Assembly: GCA_014465955.1 (NCBI GenBank)
Contig: JACTVT010000037.1
Coordinates: forward strand, 1-23,565
Length of the DNA: 23,565 nucleotides
Direction of reading: 5' to 3'
Source of the DNA: Eubacterium sp.
Lineage (GTDB): Bacteria > Bacillota > Clostridia > Oscillospirales > Acutalibacteraceae
The notes beneath the pieces were generated by a model, which had not been told where the DNA came from, made no database searches, and saw only the letters and a list, made by a program, of their open reading frames with translations. The position numbers and the translations under genes were made by a program. This document shows positions 15,064 through 22,564 of this stretch, in pieces (positions within the stretch are counted from its first letter, which is position 1; every line of letters starts with the position of its first letter).

Positions 15064-15310
15064 TTGGGTGATTATATTGCGGGTCGTCGGGGGTGCGGGT
15101 GTCCGGTGGACACCTCTGCGAAGCAGAAGCACCGACCGAGCCGACAGGTGAGACCGCCGACCCCTACATTGTAGGGGAGGTTATTCCCCTGTTAGGAGAC
15201 TCCCCTAATAGGGGAGATGCCACGCAGTGGCAGAGGGGTCTGCCGTCTGCGGCTGAGCAAAAATGTCTGCGTAAGCAGACAAAAGGGTCTGCCGAATTGC
15301 AAATTCTCCG
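15064..15310. repeat. Composite palindromic repeat region upstream of the LTA-synthase-like gene
   Basis: The 410-bp gap from 15005 to 15414 has no gene. It holds many hairpins: GTGTCC/GGACAC (15099-15113), CCCCTACA/TGTAGGGG (around 15160-15177), TCCCCTAATAGGGGA (15201-15215), TGCCACGCAGTGGCA (15218-15232) and GTCTGCGTAAGCAGAC (15265-15280). The last two sit in the same frame of flanking bases (GGGGARATG before, ARAGGGGT or AAAAGGGT after) as the hairpin at 12693, with different stem bases that still pair. A 129-codon open frame at 15093-15482 is an artefact of this repeat. Confidence 0.8.
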
Positions 15311-15346
15311 TGCCCTCCCGTATTTATCCTTTAAATTAAAAATAAA

Positions 15347-15375
15347 TTTACATTTTAAACAATATATGCTATACT
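15347..15375 (+). promoter_or_regulatory. Promoter of the LTA-synthase-like gene
   Basis: -35 TTTACA (15347-15352), a 17-bp spacer and -10 TATACT (15370-15375), 40 bp before the ATG. Confidence 0.75.
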
Positions 15376-15414
15376 GTTTTAAAACTATGTGTAATGAAAA
15401 ACGGAGGAAAAAAT

Positions 15415-17265
15415 ATGTTTCTTTTAACAGGCACGATTGCCTCGTTAATCATAAGTGCAATATGGATTTTTGCATTTATTGAGAAAAAAACGGCAGGCAG
15501 ATGTATTCACTGCATAGTGAAAAACATTTTTATTATAAACCTTGTTTCAATAGCAATTCAAAGATATGTTTTAAAATATAGGCATTTTCTTGTTACTGAC
15601 GGCTATAAAACGGAATCATTTATCAAATTCTTTATCGTCGCAATTGTTGTGGGATTTGCGTTTATGTTTATTTCCGCACTGTTTAACAATATGATTGCAT
15701 TTGAAAAAGAAGAACCCAAAAAATCACACGGCGCGCGCTTTATGAAAGTGATTTCGGCAATCTTTGTCGCTCTGGGCACTGCGTGCTATTACGGCACAAT
15801 CTGGGGCAAGGGCAACTTCGGCGATGTTACTGCCGACCAACTTCTGATTACACTTTTTTCACCTACAGAAGGCACGGAAACTTCTGTTTATGTAGACGGT
15901 TTTGAGGGTCCGGTATTTCAGGTAATGCTGATTACGGCAATTTTCTGTCTTTTTGTTTTCGGTAATTTCAGACTTGTTTATAAGGCATGCAAAAAGAATA
16001 AAGTTATTTTAAATGATTTGTGGAAAAGAATTATCTGCCTTGTACTTTCGGTTGTCTGTCTTGCAGGCGGCGTAACATACGGTGTTCAGGAATTCAGATT
16101 AAAACAACTTATTAATGCATATTTTATTAACTCGGATTTATTTGATGAAAACTATGTTAATCCGAAAACTGCATCTTATACCTTCCCGGAAAAGAAGCGC
16201 AATCTGATTTTTATTTCACTGGAATCTCTTGAAAACAGTTATCTTTCCAAGGAACTCGGAGGTAATATGGACGAAAACCTGATGCCTGAACTTACCGAAT
16301 TGGCACAGGAAGGTTTTATATTCTCTGATACAGACGGAAAATTCGGCGGACCGCAGCAGGCACCGGGCACACAGTGGAGCGTAGCATCACTTGTAAATAT
16401 GACTTCGGGACTGCCTATGAAAATGCCGAATGGACCAAACTCCTACGGCACAGACGGCAACTTCCTGCCGGGCGCATATACAATGATGGAACTGCTGAGA
16501 GATAACGGTTATCAGCAGTCGATGATGATGGGCTCACCTGCGAAATTCGGCGGTTTGGATTTCTATTTCGGCAATCACGGATGTGAGGACATCAAGGACT
16601 ACAGATGGGCAATCAAATCCGGCAAACTTCCTGATGGTTATAAAGTATGGTGGGGTTATGAAGATGAAAAACTCTACGAGTATGCAATGGAAGAACTTAC
16701 ACGTTTAAGCGAAACAGGCCAGCCATTCAGTTTTATTATGGAAACCTCGGCTACACACCGACCGGGCGGTTATCTGAAAGAAGGCTCACCGCAGCCATAT
16801 CCTTCACCATATGCAAATGCAATTGCGTTCAGTACGGCAGAAACAGTTAAATTTGTCCGCTGGATTCAGCAGCAGCCGTTTTATGAAAATACAACGATTG
16901 TTATGATCGGTGACCATATCAGTATGGAAACGGATTTCTTTGAATTTTACAATTTTGATGAGAGTTATCACCGCTCACAGTTCAATCTCATACTCAATCC
17001 CGACCCGAGTGTAGCGAAACTTTCCGAATCCCGTCAGAGAAACAGGCTTTATGCAAACTATGATATGTTCCCGACAATGCTTGCAGGCATCGGCGTAAAG
17101 GTTGAAGGCGAACGCCTCGGCATCGGCACAAACCTGTTTTCAAACAAGGATACACTGTTTGAAGAATACGGCGTCGATTTTATAAACAATGAACTTGAAA
17201 AAAAGAGCGAAATTTACAACAACGAAATTCTGAAACTGCAGAATACGGCTGAAAAAGCAGAATAA
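15415..17265 (+). CDS. LTA synthase family membrane sulfatase-fold protein
   Basis: 616 residues from the ATG at 15415, which has GGAGG seven bases upstream; the earlier ATG at 15394 has none. About five to six membrane segments occupy residues 1-225, followed by an extracellular sulfatase/alkaline-phosphatase-fold domain. Motifs: NLIFISLESLENSY (263-276, metal Glu E270), GPQQAPGTQWSVASLVNMTSG (312-332, probable nucleophile T319), and later IVMIGDHISMETDFFEFYNF and YHRSQFNLIL. The family includes lipoteichoic acid synthase LtaS and the phosphoglycerol transferases MdoB/OpgB; a transfer of glycerol phosphate from phosphatidylglycerol to an envelope glycan or lipid is likely. Which substrate it uses cannot be told. 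It stands alone in transcription. Confidence 0.88.
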   Translation: MFLLTGTIASLIISAIWIFAFIEKKTAGRCIHCIVKNIFIINLVSIAIQRYVLKYRHFLVTDGYKTESFIKFFIVAIVVGFAFMFISALFNNMIAFEKEEPKKSHGARFMKVISAIFVALGTACYYGTIWGKGNFGDVTADQLLITLFSPTEGTETSVYVDGFEGPVFQVMLITAIFCLFVFGNFRLVYKACKKNKVILNDLWKRIICLVLSVVCLAGGVTYGVQEFRLKQLINAYFINSDLFDENYVNPKTASYTFPEKKRNLIFISLESLENSYLSKELGGNMDENLMPELTELAQEGFIFSDTDGKFGGPQQAPGTQWSVASLVNMTSGLPMKMPNGPNSYGTDGNFLPGAYTMMELLRDNGYQQSMMMGSPAKFGGLDFYFGNHGCEDIKDYRWAIKSGKLPDGYKVWWGYEDEKLYEYAMEELTRLSETGQPFSFIMETSATHRPGGYLKEGSPQPYPSPYANAIAFSTAETVKFVRWIQQQPFYENTTIVMIGDHISMETDFFEFYNFDESYHRSQFNLILNPDPSVAKLSESRQRNRLYANYDMFPTMLAGIGVKVEGERLGIGTNLFSNKDTLFEEYGVDFINNELEKKSEIYNNEILKLQNTAEKAE

Positions 17266-17274
17266 CACATAAAC

Positions 17275-17308
17275 AGCGGGCTGATGTTTTCATCAGTCCG
17301 CTTCATAT
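17275..17308 (+). terminator. Hairpin behind the LTA-synthase-like gene
   Basis: A 12-bp stem AGCGGGCTGATG (17275-17286) and CATCAGTCCGCT (17291-17302) with one G-T pair and a TTTT loop, ten bases behind the stop. The T tail is poor (TCATATAT), so termination may be partial. Confidence 0.7.
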
Positions 17309-17396
17309 ATTTAAAGAATAATCATACCGGCAAATTAAACCAACGGTTTTATTTGTACCAAAGCCTATTATATTTTATATGATATAATATTTACTC

Positions 17397-17425
17397 TTGA
17401 CTTTTAAGAAGTTTTTGTATATACT
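17397..17425 (+). promoter_or_regulatory. Promoter of the tRNA-Pro genes
   Basis: -35 TTGACT (17397-17402), a 17-bp spacer and -10 TATACT (17420-17425), about 80 bp before the first tRNA. Confidence 0.75.
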
Positions 17426-17512
17426 TGTTGTGTTGCAGAAAAGACTGCGTAAATGTTTTTTCAATTACACAGGCTTTATAATAGACGGCTGTTCGTTATC
17501 AGTTGATTAAAT

Positions 17513-17589
17513 CGAGGTGTGGCTCAGTTTGGTAGAGCGCTGCGTTCGGGACGCAGAGGCCGCAGGTTCAAGTCCTGTCACCTCGACCA
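17513..17589 (+). tRNA. tRNA-Pro(CGG)
   Basis: 77 nt with encoded CCA. Acceptor CGAGGTG/CACCTCG, D arm GCTC/GAGC, anticodon stem CTGCG/CGCAG around the loop TTCGGGA with anticodon CGG, and a standard T arm CAGG-TTCAAGT-CCTG. It forms an operon with the next tRNA 30 bp away. Confidence 0.95.
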
Positions 17590-17619
17590 ATTTTTTATTA
17601 TTATATATTCTCATAATTT

Positions 17620-17695
17620 CGGGGTGTAGCGCAGGTGGTAGCGCACTTGACTGGGGGTCAAGGGGCCGCAGGTTCAAGTCCTGTCACTCCGACCA
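17620..17695 (+). tRNA. tRNA-Pro(GGG)
   Basis: 76 nt with encoded CCA. Acceptor CGGGGTG/CACTCCG (one G-T pair), D arm GCGC/GCGC, anticodon stem CTTGA/TCAAG around CTGGGGG with anticodon GGG, T arm identical to that of the neighbouring tRNA-Pro(CGG). The mobile-element debris begins directly downstream, so its 3' end may have been the integration site. Confidence 0.95.
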
Positions 17696-17697
17696 CA

Positions 17698-17737
17698 AGA
17701 CCTTAGAGAGTTTCAAAACTTTCTAAGGTCTTTTTTT
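17698..17737 (+). terminator. Terminator of the tRNA-Pro operon
   Basis: The inverted repeat AGACCTTAGA (17698-17707) and TCTAAGGTCT (17722-17731), extended inward by GAGTTT/AAACTT, is followed by seven T to 17737. Confidence 0.88.
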
Positions 17738-17829
17738 ATGCCGAATTTGGCTTAAATACAAGGAAAATCGGTGCTTTTAATATCAATTCTATACTGAAAC
17801 TTACTTATATAAACCCTATACAAAATTAA

Positions 17830-17895
17830 AGTTAAGGGGTAGATTTCAGGGGTTCAAGGGGTACTAATTGGGGTAGATTTTGGGGTACTATTCAG
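17830..17895. repeat. Interleaved GGGGTA direct repeats at the element end
   Basis: GGGGTAGATTT occurs at 17836-17846 and 17870-17880, and GGGGTACTA at 17858-17866 and 17882-17890, in the order A-B-A-B. They lie between tRNA-Pro(GGG) and parA in a 316-bp stretch without a gene. Short direct repeats near a tRNA at an element border are typical of integrase arm-type binding sites; plasmid-like iterons for the ParAB system are the alternative. Confidence 0.6.
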
Positions 17896-17937
17896 GGTAA
17901 TATTTCATATTATTTTATATATAAGACTTTTATACAT

Positions 17938-17976
17938 AGCCACTTATTCTATTTAAGAATGAGTGGCTTTTTTCAT
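17938..17976 (+). terminator. Hairpin with T tract before parA
   Basis: AGCCACTTATTCT (17938-17950) and GAATGAGTGGCT (17957-17968) form a 12-bp stem with one G-T pair and a small loop, followed by T. It probably ends a transcript from the lost left end of the element, or attenuates parA. Confidence 0.7.
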
Positions 17977-18011
17977 TTACTTAATATAAATAGGAAAGGA
18001 GAGCAAAAATT

Positions 18012-18839
18012 GTGTCAAAATGCAAAACGATTGCAATATGTAATCAAAAAGGCGGTGTCGGAAAGACAACTACAACAGTTAATCTCGGTATAGGATTAGC
18101 AATGCAGGGCAAAAAGGTTTTGCTTGTTGATGCAGATCCGCAAGGTGATTTAACCGTAAGTCTTGGGTGGAGAGATAATGATAATCTATCTATTACACTT
18201 GCAAATAAGATTTTAGACTTTATTCAGGATAATAACAATACTCCTGATGATGTTATTCTGCATCACGCAGAAGGTGTTGATTTAATTCCTGCAAATGTTG
18301 AACTGTCGGCACTTGAATTAAGTCTTGTTAATGCTATGAGCAGAGAGGTAGCAATGAAAGGTTATCTAAAATCTATAAAAGATAATTATGATTATATCTT
18401 TATAGATTGTATGCCATCACTCAGTATGATAACTGTAAATGCTCTTGCAGCCGCTGACAGCGTAATTATTCCTGTTCAGGCTCAATACTTGTCTGCTAAA
18501 GGTATGACACAGCTTATTCAGACTATTCATAAGGTTAAAAGACAAATTAATCCGCAATTAAGAATTGACGGTGTTCTTTTAACACTTGTTGACGGAAGAA
18601 CGAATTTTGCTAAAAGTACGAAAGATGCCATAACAGAAGGATATGGAAAAGTAATAAAAATATTTAAGACGAATATTCCTATGGCAGTTAAAGCTGCTGA
18701 AACAAGTTCAAAGGGCAAAAGCATTTATACTTACGCTCCGAACAGTACGGCAGCACAGGCATATAGAGAATTGACAAAGGAGGTGCTTGAGAGTGAGCAA
18801 AGACAGAGCAACAGACTTCACTTTGCCCAAGATCGATGA
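18012..18839 (+). CDS. ParA/Soj family partition ATPase of a mobile element
   Basis: 275 residues starting with GTG behind AAGGAGAG. The deviant Walker A NQKGGVGKTTTT (11-22), the DADPQGDLT motif (about 42-50) and FIDCMPSLS (about 130-138) are complete. ParA proteins position DNA or help retain plasmids; in integrative conjugative elements they often open the module. Its end overlaps the start of the parB remnant by 47 bp. Since parB is broken and the conjugation genes are missing, it may have no function now, though the frame is intact. Confidence 0.92.
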   Translation: MSKCKTIAICNQKGGVGKTTTTVNLGIGLAMQGKKVLLVDADPQGDLTVSLGWRDNDNLSITLANKILDFIQDNNNTPDDVILHHAEGVDLIPANVELSALELSLVNAMSREVAMKGYLKSIKDNYDYIFIDCMPSLSMITVNALAAADSVIIPVQAQYLSAKGMTQLIQTIHKVKRQINPQLRIDGVLLTLVDGRTNFAKSTKDAITEGYGKVIKIFKTNIPMAVKAAETSSKGKSIYTYAPNSTAAQAYRELTKEVLESEQRQSNRLHFAQDR

Positions 18840-19449
18840 TTTATTTTCATCACAGGAAGAACGAGAGAACGGCAAAATGCCTGAAATTAAAGATATTCCA
18901 TTGTCATTGCTTGATGAATTTCCAAATCATCCGTTTAAGGTCAGAGATGATGAAGAAATGCTCAAATTGATTAAGAGTGTTTCGGAATATGGTGTACTTG
19001 TTCCTGCTATTGTAAGACCAAAGTCAGACGGCAGATATGAACTTATATCAGGTCATCGAAGAAAAAGAGCAAGTGAGTATGCAGAAAAGTCAAATTTGCG
19101 TTGTATTGTTTCAGATTTAGATAATGATGCAGCTACCATTATAATGGTAGACAGTAACATTCAGCGAGAAAATGTATTACCAAGTGAAAAAGCCTTTGCG
19201 TATAAGATGAAACTTGATGCTATGAAACATCAAGGTAAACGCATTGACTTAACTTCCGACCAAGTTGGTTGGAAGTATAGCAATAAAGAAACCGCTCAAA
19301 TTATTGGTGAACAAAATGGTGACAGTCAAACTCAAGTAAGACGATATATCCGTTTATCAGACTCAAGGCTGAACACGATTTTGAGTATTACTTTTTCGTA
19401 TATCATCCAAAGCGAAAAAATCCTGAACTTGAAAAATATGACGGAATGA
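18793..19449 (+). pseudogene. Truncated ParB-like protein
   Basis: The GTG at 18793 lies nine bases behind AGGAGG (18778-18783) and is preferred over the TTG at 18787. The protein starts MSKDRATDF and contains the ParB nuclease-like N-terminal domain: PLSLLDEFPNHPFKVRDDEE, GVLVPAIVRP, and the ELISGHRRKRASEYA box, then QRENVLPSEKAFAYKMKLDA and the beginning of the HTH region up to about QVRRYIRLSD. At about 19355-19370 family resemblance stops; the last 25 or so residues are read out of frame from the next gene. The rest of the DNA-binding and dimerisation part is missing. A deletion joined parB to the PAPS-reductase-like gene. Confidence 0.85.
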
Positions 19450-19946
19450 GCTGGGGCGGTCCGAGAAACCGATGGTGTACGGGAATGCTCAAAAAAAGAG
19501 TGTTGGATGCTTATTTTAAGGACTTAAAGAAAGACTATGAAATTGTTGAGTATATCGGCATTGCTGCCGATGAGCCACAACGCATAAAAGATGCCTGTTA
19601 TCCTTTGATCGAATGGAATATGACAGAGCGTGACTGTCTTGCATATTGCTATGAGCGTGATTTTACTTGGGGTGGACTGTATGAGATATTTCATCGTGTT
19701 TCCTGTTGGTGCTGCCCATTACAGAGCTTTGAAGAATTGCGAAAGCTCCGTAAACATTTTCCTGATTTATGGAAACAGCTTGAATTTTGGGATAAAAACA
19801 CTTGGCGAACGTTTAAGCCCGGTTACTCCGTACAGGCTTTAAATGTTCGCTTTGATTTTGAAGAGGAAAGGCAGACTCAAGGTAAGAGTATTCGCAACAA
19901 GGAATTCTATACCGCATTGAGAGAAAAATTAAAGGAGGTCGCATAA
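19368..19946 (+). pseudogene. C-terminal part of a PAPS-reductase-domain protein
   Basis: In-frame sequence from about 19368 (AEHDFEYYFFVYHPKRKNPE) through GMSWGGPRNRWCTGMLKKRV, then YIGIAADEPQRI, RDCLAYCYERDFTWGGLYEIF and VSCWCCPLQ, to the stop at 19946. This is the C-terminal half of the phosphoadenosine-phosphosulfate-reductase-like proteins common on Firmicutes phages and conjugative elements. The N-terminal nucleotide-binding part with the PP-loop is lost in the fusion with parB, so activity is unlikely. An ATG at 19446 opens the rest of the frame but lacks a good ribosome binding site. The stop overlaps the start of the CD1108-like gene (TAATG). Confidence 0.82.
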
Positions 19947-21684
19947 TGGCAAAGACAGATATTAAAACCAAAGCAAAACAAAATATCAAAACAATTGAAA
20001 CTGTCGGCATCATTACTGAAAAGGTCAAGGATGCAGGCATTAAGACAAAAGATGATATTGGCAAGGCTGTCAATACTGATGCAGATACTCCTGAGCAATA
20101 TGCTGCTCAACGCTTTCAGGATACGGCACATTCCTCTGTCACAGATACAGCCTATTATTTTAATAAAGCAGGCAAAAAGAGCGTTGTTGATACAAAAAAA
20201 ATATTGAAACGGCACAGTTTACCATTGCGGATATTAAGGCTCGCAGATCTGAAAGAAGGGCTAAAAACAAGGCTAATGAGCAGACTGCTCAATCTGTTAT
20301 TAAAACAGCAGAAAATGCCCCTAAAAAGCAATCTGAAACGGTAATAAAAAATGCCCCTAAAACTGCAAGCAATGATATTCGTATGGGTAATAACTCTGTT
20401 TTGAAAAATAAGGGTAAGACAATTAAAACGGCTAACGATAGTTATGCTAAATCTAAAGGTATCAAAACGGCAAATTCTGCAAAAAATACGATTGCGACAA
20501 ATCGGCTTGCGGTCAGCAAAAATGCAGAAAAAGCAAGAAAAGCAGCACAACATATGAAAGAAACTGCAAAACGGGCAGCTAAACTTACAAAGAATAGTTT
20601 TAAGGTCTTGATGAAAGTAATCAAGGGTGCAATTAAAGACGCTGAAAGTCTTGTATCTGCCATTATTGCAGGCGGTTGGATTTCTGTTATTGTTATCATT
20701 GTATTGTGCCTTGTAGGTGCTTTAGCAGCATCCTTTTACGGTATATTTTTCTCAACAGAAACATCAGATAGTGGTATGAATATTTCAAGTGTTATTCAGG
20801 AAATCAATGCAGATTATGATAATAAAATTGACAGCCTAAAATCATCAGGAACTTATGACCGTATAGAGATTAACGGCAACAAATCAAATTGGAAAGATGT
20901 TTTATCTATCTATGCAGTTAGGACTACCACCGACCCTGATAATCCTATGGAAATTGCAACTGTTGATGAAAATAAAAAATCAATACTGTCAAATATCTTT
21001 TGGGATATGAACAGTATTGATTCTAAAGCGGAAACAATGACAGAAACGAAAGAAATCACCTCAACCGATGAAAACGGCAACGAGGTAATTACAACAGAAG
21101 ATGTTACTGTCAAAGTGCTTACTATAACAATCAGCAGTAAAACCGCCGATGAAATAGCAAGTGCATATTCTTTTAATGACAAGCAAAAGGAATATCTTGC
21201 AGAGCTGATGAACGAAAGCAACGATAAGTTATGGGCATCTATTATATTCAGCACAGGCGGAAACACCAATGTTGATATTGATATAGGCTCATTGGATTTT
21301 GGCAACGAAACTGTAAATGATACACAGAGAAAAATTGTTGCAGTTGCCACTAATTCTGAAAGCTATGGTATTTCTGCAAAGTCAGGTTACTGTCAGGCTT
21401 GGGTAGCTGATGTTTATCAAGCTGTCACAGGCTCACGAGGCTCCGCTCATTGTGCATTATGTGCTGCTGAAAAATGGGCGGTATCACAAGATTTCAGCAA
21501 GATACAAGTCGGTGCAACAGTTTACGGATACTCAAGCAGTCAATTCGGTCATGTAGGAATTTACATCGGCAATGGTATGGTTGCACATAACATTGGTGAG
21601 GTTAAAATTGAAAAACTTGATGAATGGATTAAAAAATATAAAGGTTTTGCTTGGGGATGGGAGAATGATATAACATTAGTCTAA
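19946..21684 (+). pseudogene. CD1108-family conjugative-element protein with NlpC/P60-like C-terminus, frameshifted
   Basis: One gene in two frames. The first part (19946-20201) begins MAKTDIKTKAKQNIKTIE, with DTPEQYAAQRFQD. The frame must shift by -1 at eight A (20194-20201), after which it continues without interruption as NIETAQFTIADIKARRSERR and so on to 21684; the joined product has about 579 residues. Order: long Lys/Thr/Ala-rich helical region, transmembrane segment (nt 20674-20748), an extracellular region with WKDVLSIYAVRTTTDPDNP typical of CD1108 proteins, and a papain-like endopeptidase domain with a Cys (GYCQAWV, codon at 21391) and His (GHVGIYIG, 21550). Such proteins are expected to open the peptidoglycan for conjugation. 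GGAGG precedes the ATG. The intact downstream frame could be rescued by slippage. Confidence 0.85.
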
Positions 21685-22104
21685 TTTTGATAGAATTGTT
21701 TTTAAATTATTTCATACTGTATGAGTAATAGAAAAACAGATACTCAAGGCGAATTTTCAAAAAATTAGAATTGGAAAGAATACAGAAGCTTTAAATTTAA
21801 AACATAAATGATAGAAAAAATAATAATTACTTTGAATTGGTGAGTTAAAGAAGTTTTAGAAATTATATAAAAAGGAATGAGTTCAAAATCGCAGAATTTC
21901 TTAAATTTGACATTAATTATCTTTGGACATATCTTAACCGCTGGAATGATTGAGAATTGAAATTACGATATGAAGTAATGCTTTAATTGAAGATTGCAGT
22001 ATAAAAATAACAGGGTTGAGAAAACTCAGCCCTGTTGTTTTATAGAAATATTATTTTTAATAAAATACTTTCCAATATCGATAATAATGATTACTACAAT
22101 TGAA
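21685..22104. other. AT-rich spacer between the element remnant and the immunity gene
   Basis: 420 bp without a supportable gene. A frame at about 21880-21953 reads like a short helical fragment (AEFLKFDINYLWTYLNRWND then stop) without a proper start and may be gene debris. A terminator stands at 22009-22041. The tRNA-Pro 3' end does not recur here, so no right attachment site is visible. Confidence 0.6.
22009..22041 (+). terminator. Terminator at the right end of the element remnant
   Basis: AACAGGGTTGAG (22009-22020) and CTCAGCCCTGTT (22025-22036), 12 bp with one G-T pair, followed by GTTTT. Confidence 0.85.
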
Positions 22105-22551
22105 TTAATCAATTATTTCAATTTCTTTGAATTCTACATAATAATATGATTCGGACGGAAAATATACTTCATGCGAATAAAAACCGTTATCCAACTTAAT
22201 AAACTCATCAATACCATAATCATCATACGACCATTGTTCAAAATGATTTTTATTGAAATCATTTTGAAATTTTATCACGCTATTATATACTATTTTGATG
22301 GTTTTGTCATCGACATTATTATACAGAGTTATAATTATATTGCTATAGGTTTCTTTGCGTGTGGAAGTGTTACTGTTTAAAGAAATTATTTCAAAATCAT
22401 GAAATCCGTTATATTTTAAATAACTATCAACGAATTGCTTTGGTAAACAATTTTTAATAACTTTATTAAAATAAACATTATATTCTTCAATTTGTTTTTC
22501 AAGAATTTCAATATTATCATTGAAATAATCTTTTTGATTTATATGCTTCAA
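22105..22551 (-). CDS. Probable immunity protein for the Rhs toxin upstream
   Basis: 148 residues, family not recognised. The start is a TTG at 22551, supported by AGGAG seven bases before it. The gene begins 13 bp after the Rhs stop on the same strand, the usual position of an Rhs immunity gene. The protein is acidic and rich in Asn, Tyr and Ile (YNGFHDFEIISLN, SYYYVEFKEIEIID at the end), has no signal peptide or membrane segment, and looks like a small alpha-beta cytoplasmic protein. Very low GC compared with housekeeping genes in the window, as expected for horizontally exchanged tip-immunity cassettes. Role inferred from position only. Confidence 0.7.
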   Translation of the reverse strand: MKHINQKDYFNDNIEILEKQIEEYNVYFNKVIKNCLPKQFVDSYLKYNGFHDFEIISLNSNTSTRKETYSNIIITLYNNVDDKTIKIVYNSVIKFQNDFNKNHFEQWSYDDYGIDEFIKLDNGFYSHEVYFPSESYYYVEFKEIEIID

Positions 22552-22564
22552 TATTATTCTCCTT

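Noticed and set aside
12649..15310. CRISPR array
   Set aside because: The repeats are palindromic units of different length without regular spacing or unique spacers, and no cas gene is present.
15093..15482. 129-codon open frame on the plus strand
   Set aside because: It lies on the palindromic repeat region, has low-complexity residues, no ribosome binding site, and overlaps the promoter and start of the LTA-synthase-like gene.
17517..17726. 69-codon open frame across the tRNA-Pro genes
   Set aside because: It is an accidental reading of two tRNA genes and a terminator.
21877..21960. 27-codon hydrophobic frame starting MSSKSQNFLN
   Set aside because: The purine-rich stretch touches the ATG directly, which leaves no room for a ribosome binding site; another frame of the same stretch looks equally protein-like, so neither is supported.
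17671..22104. Second attachment site matching the tRNA-Pro(GGG) 3' end
   Set aside because: I looked for the T-arm and acceptor sequence downstream up to the immunity gene and saw no copy.
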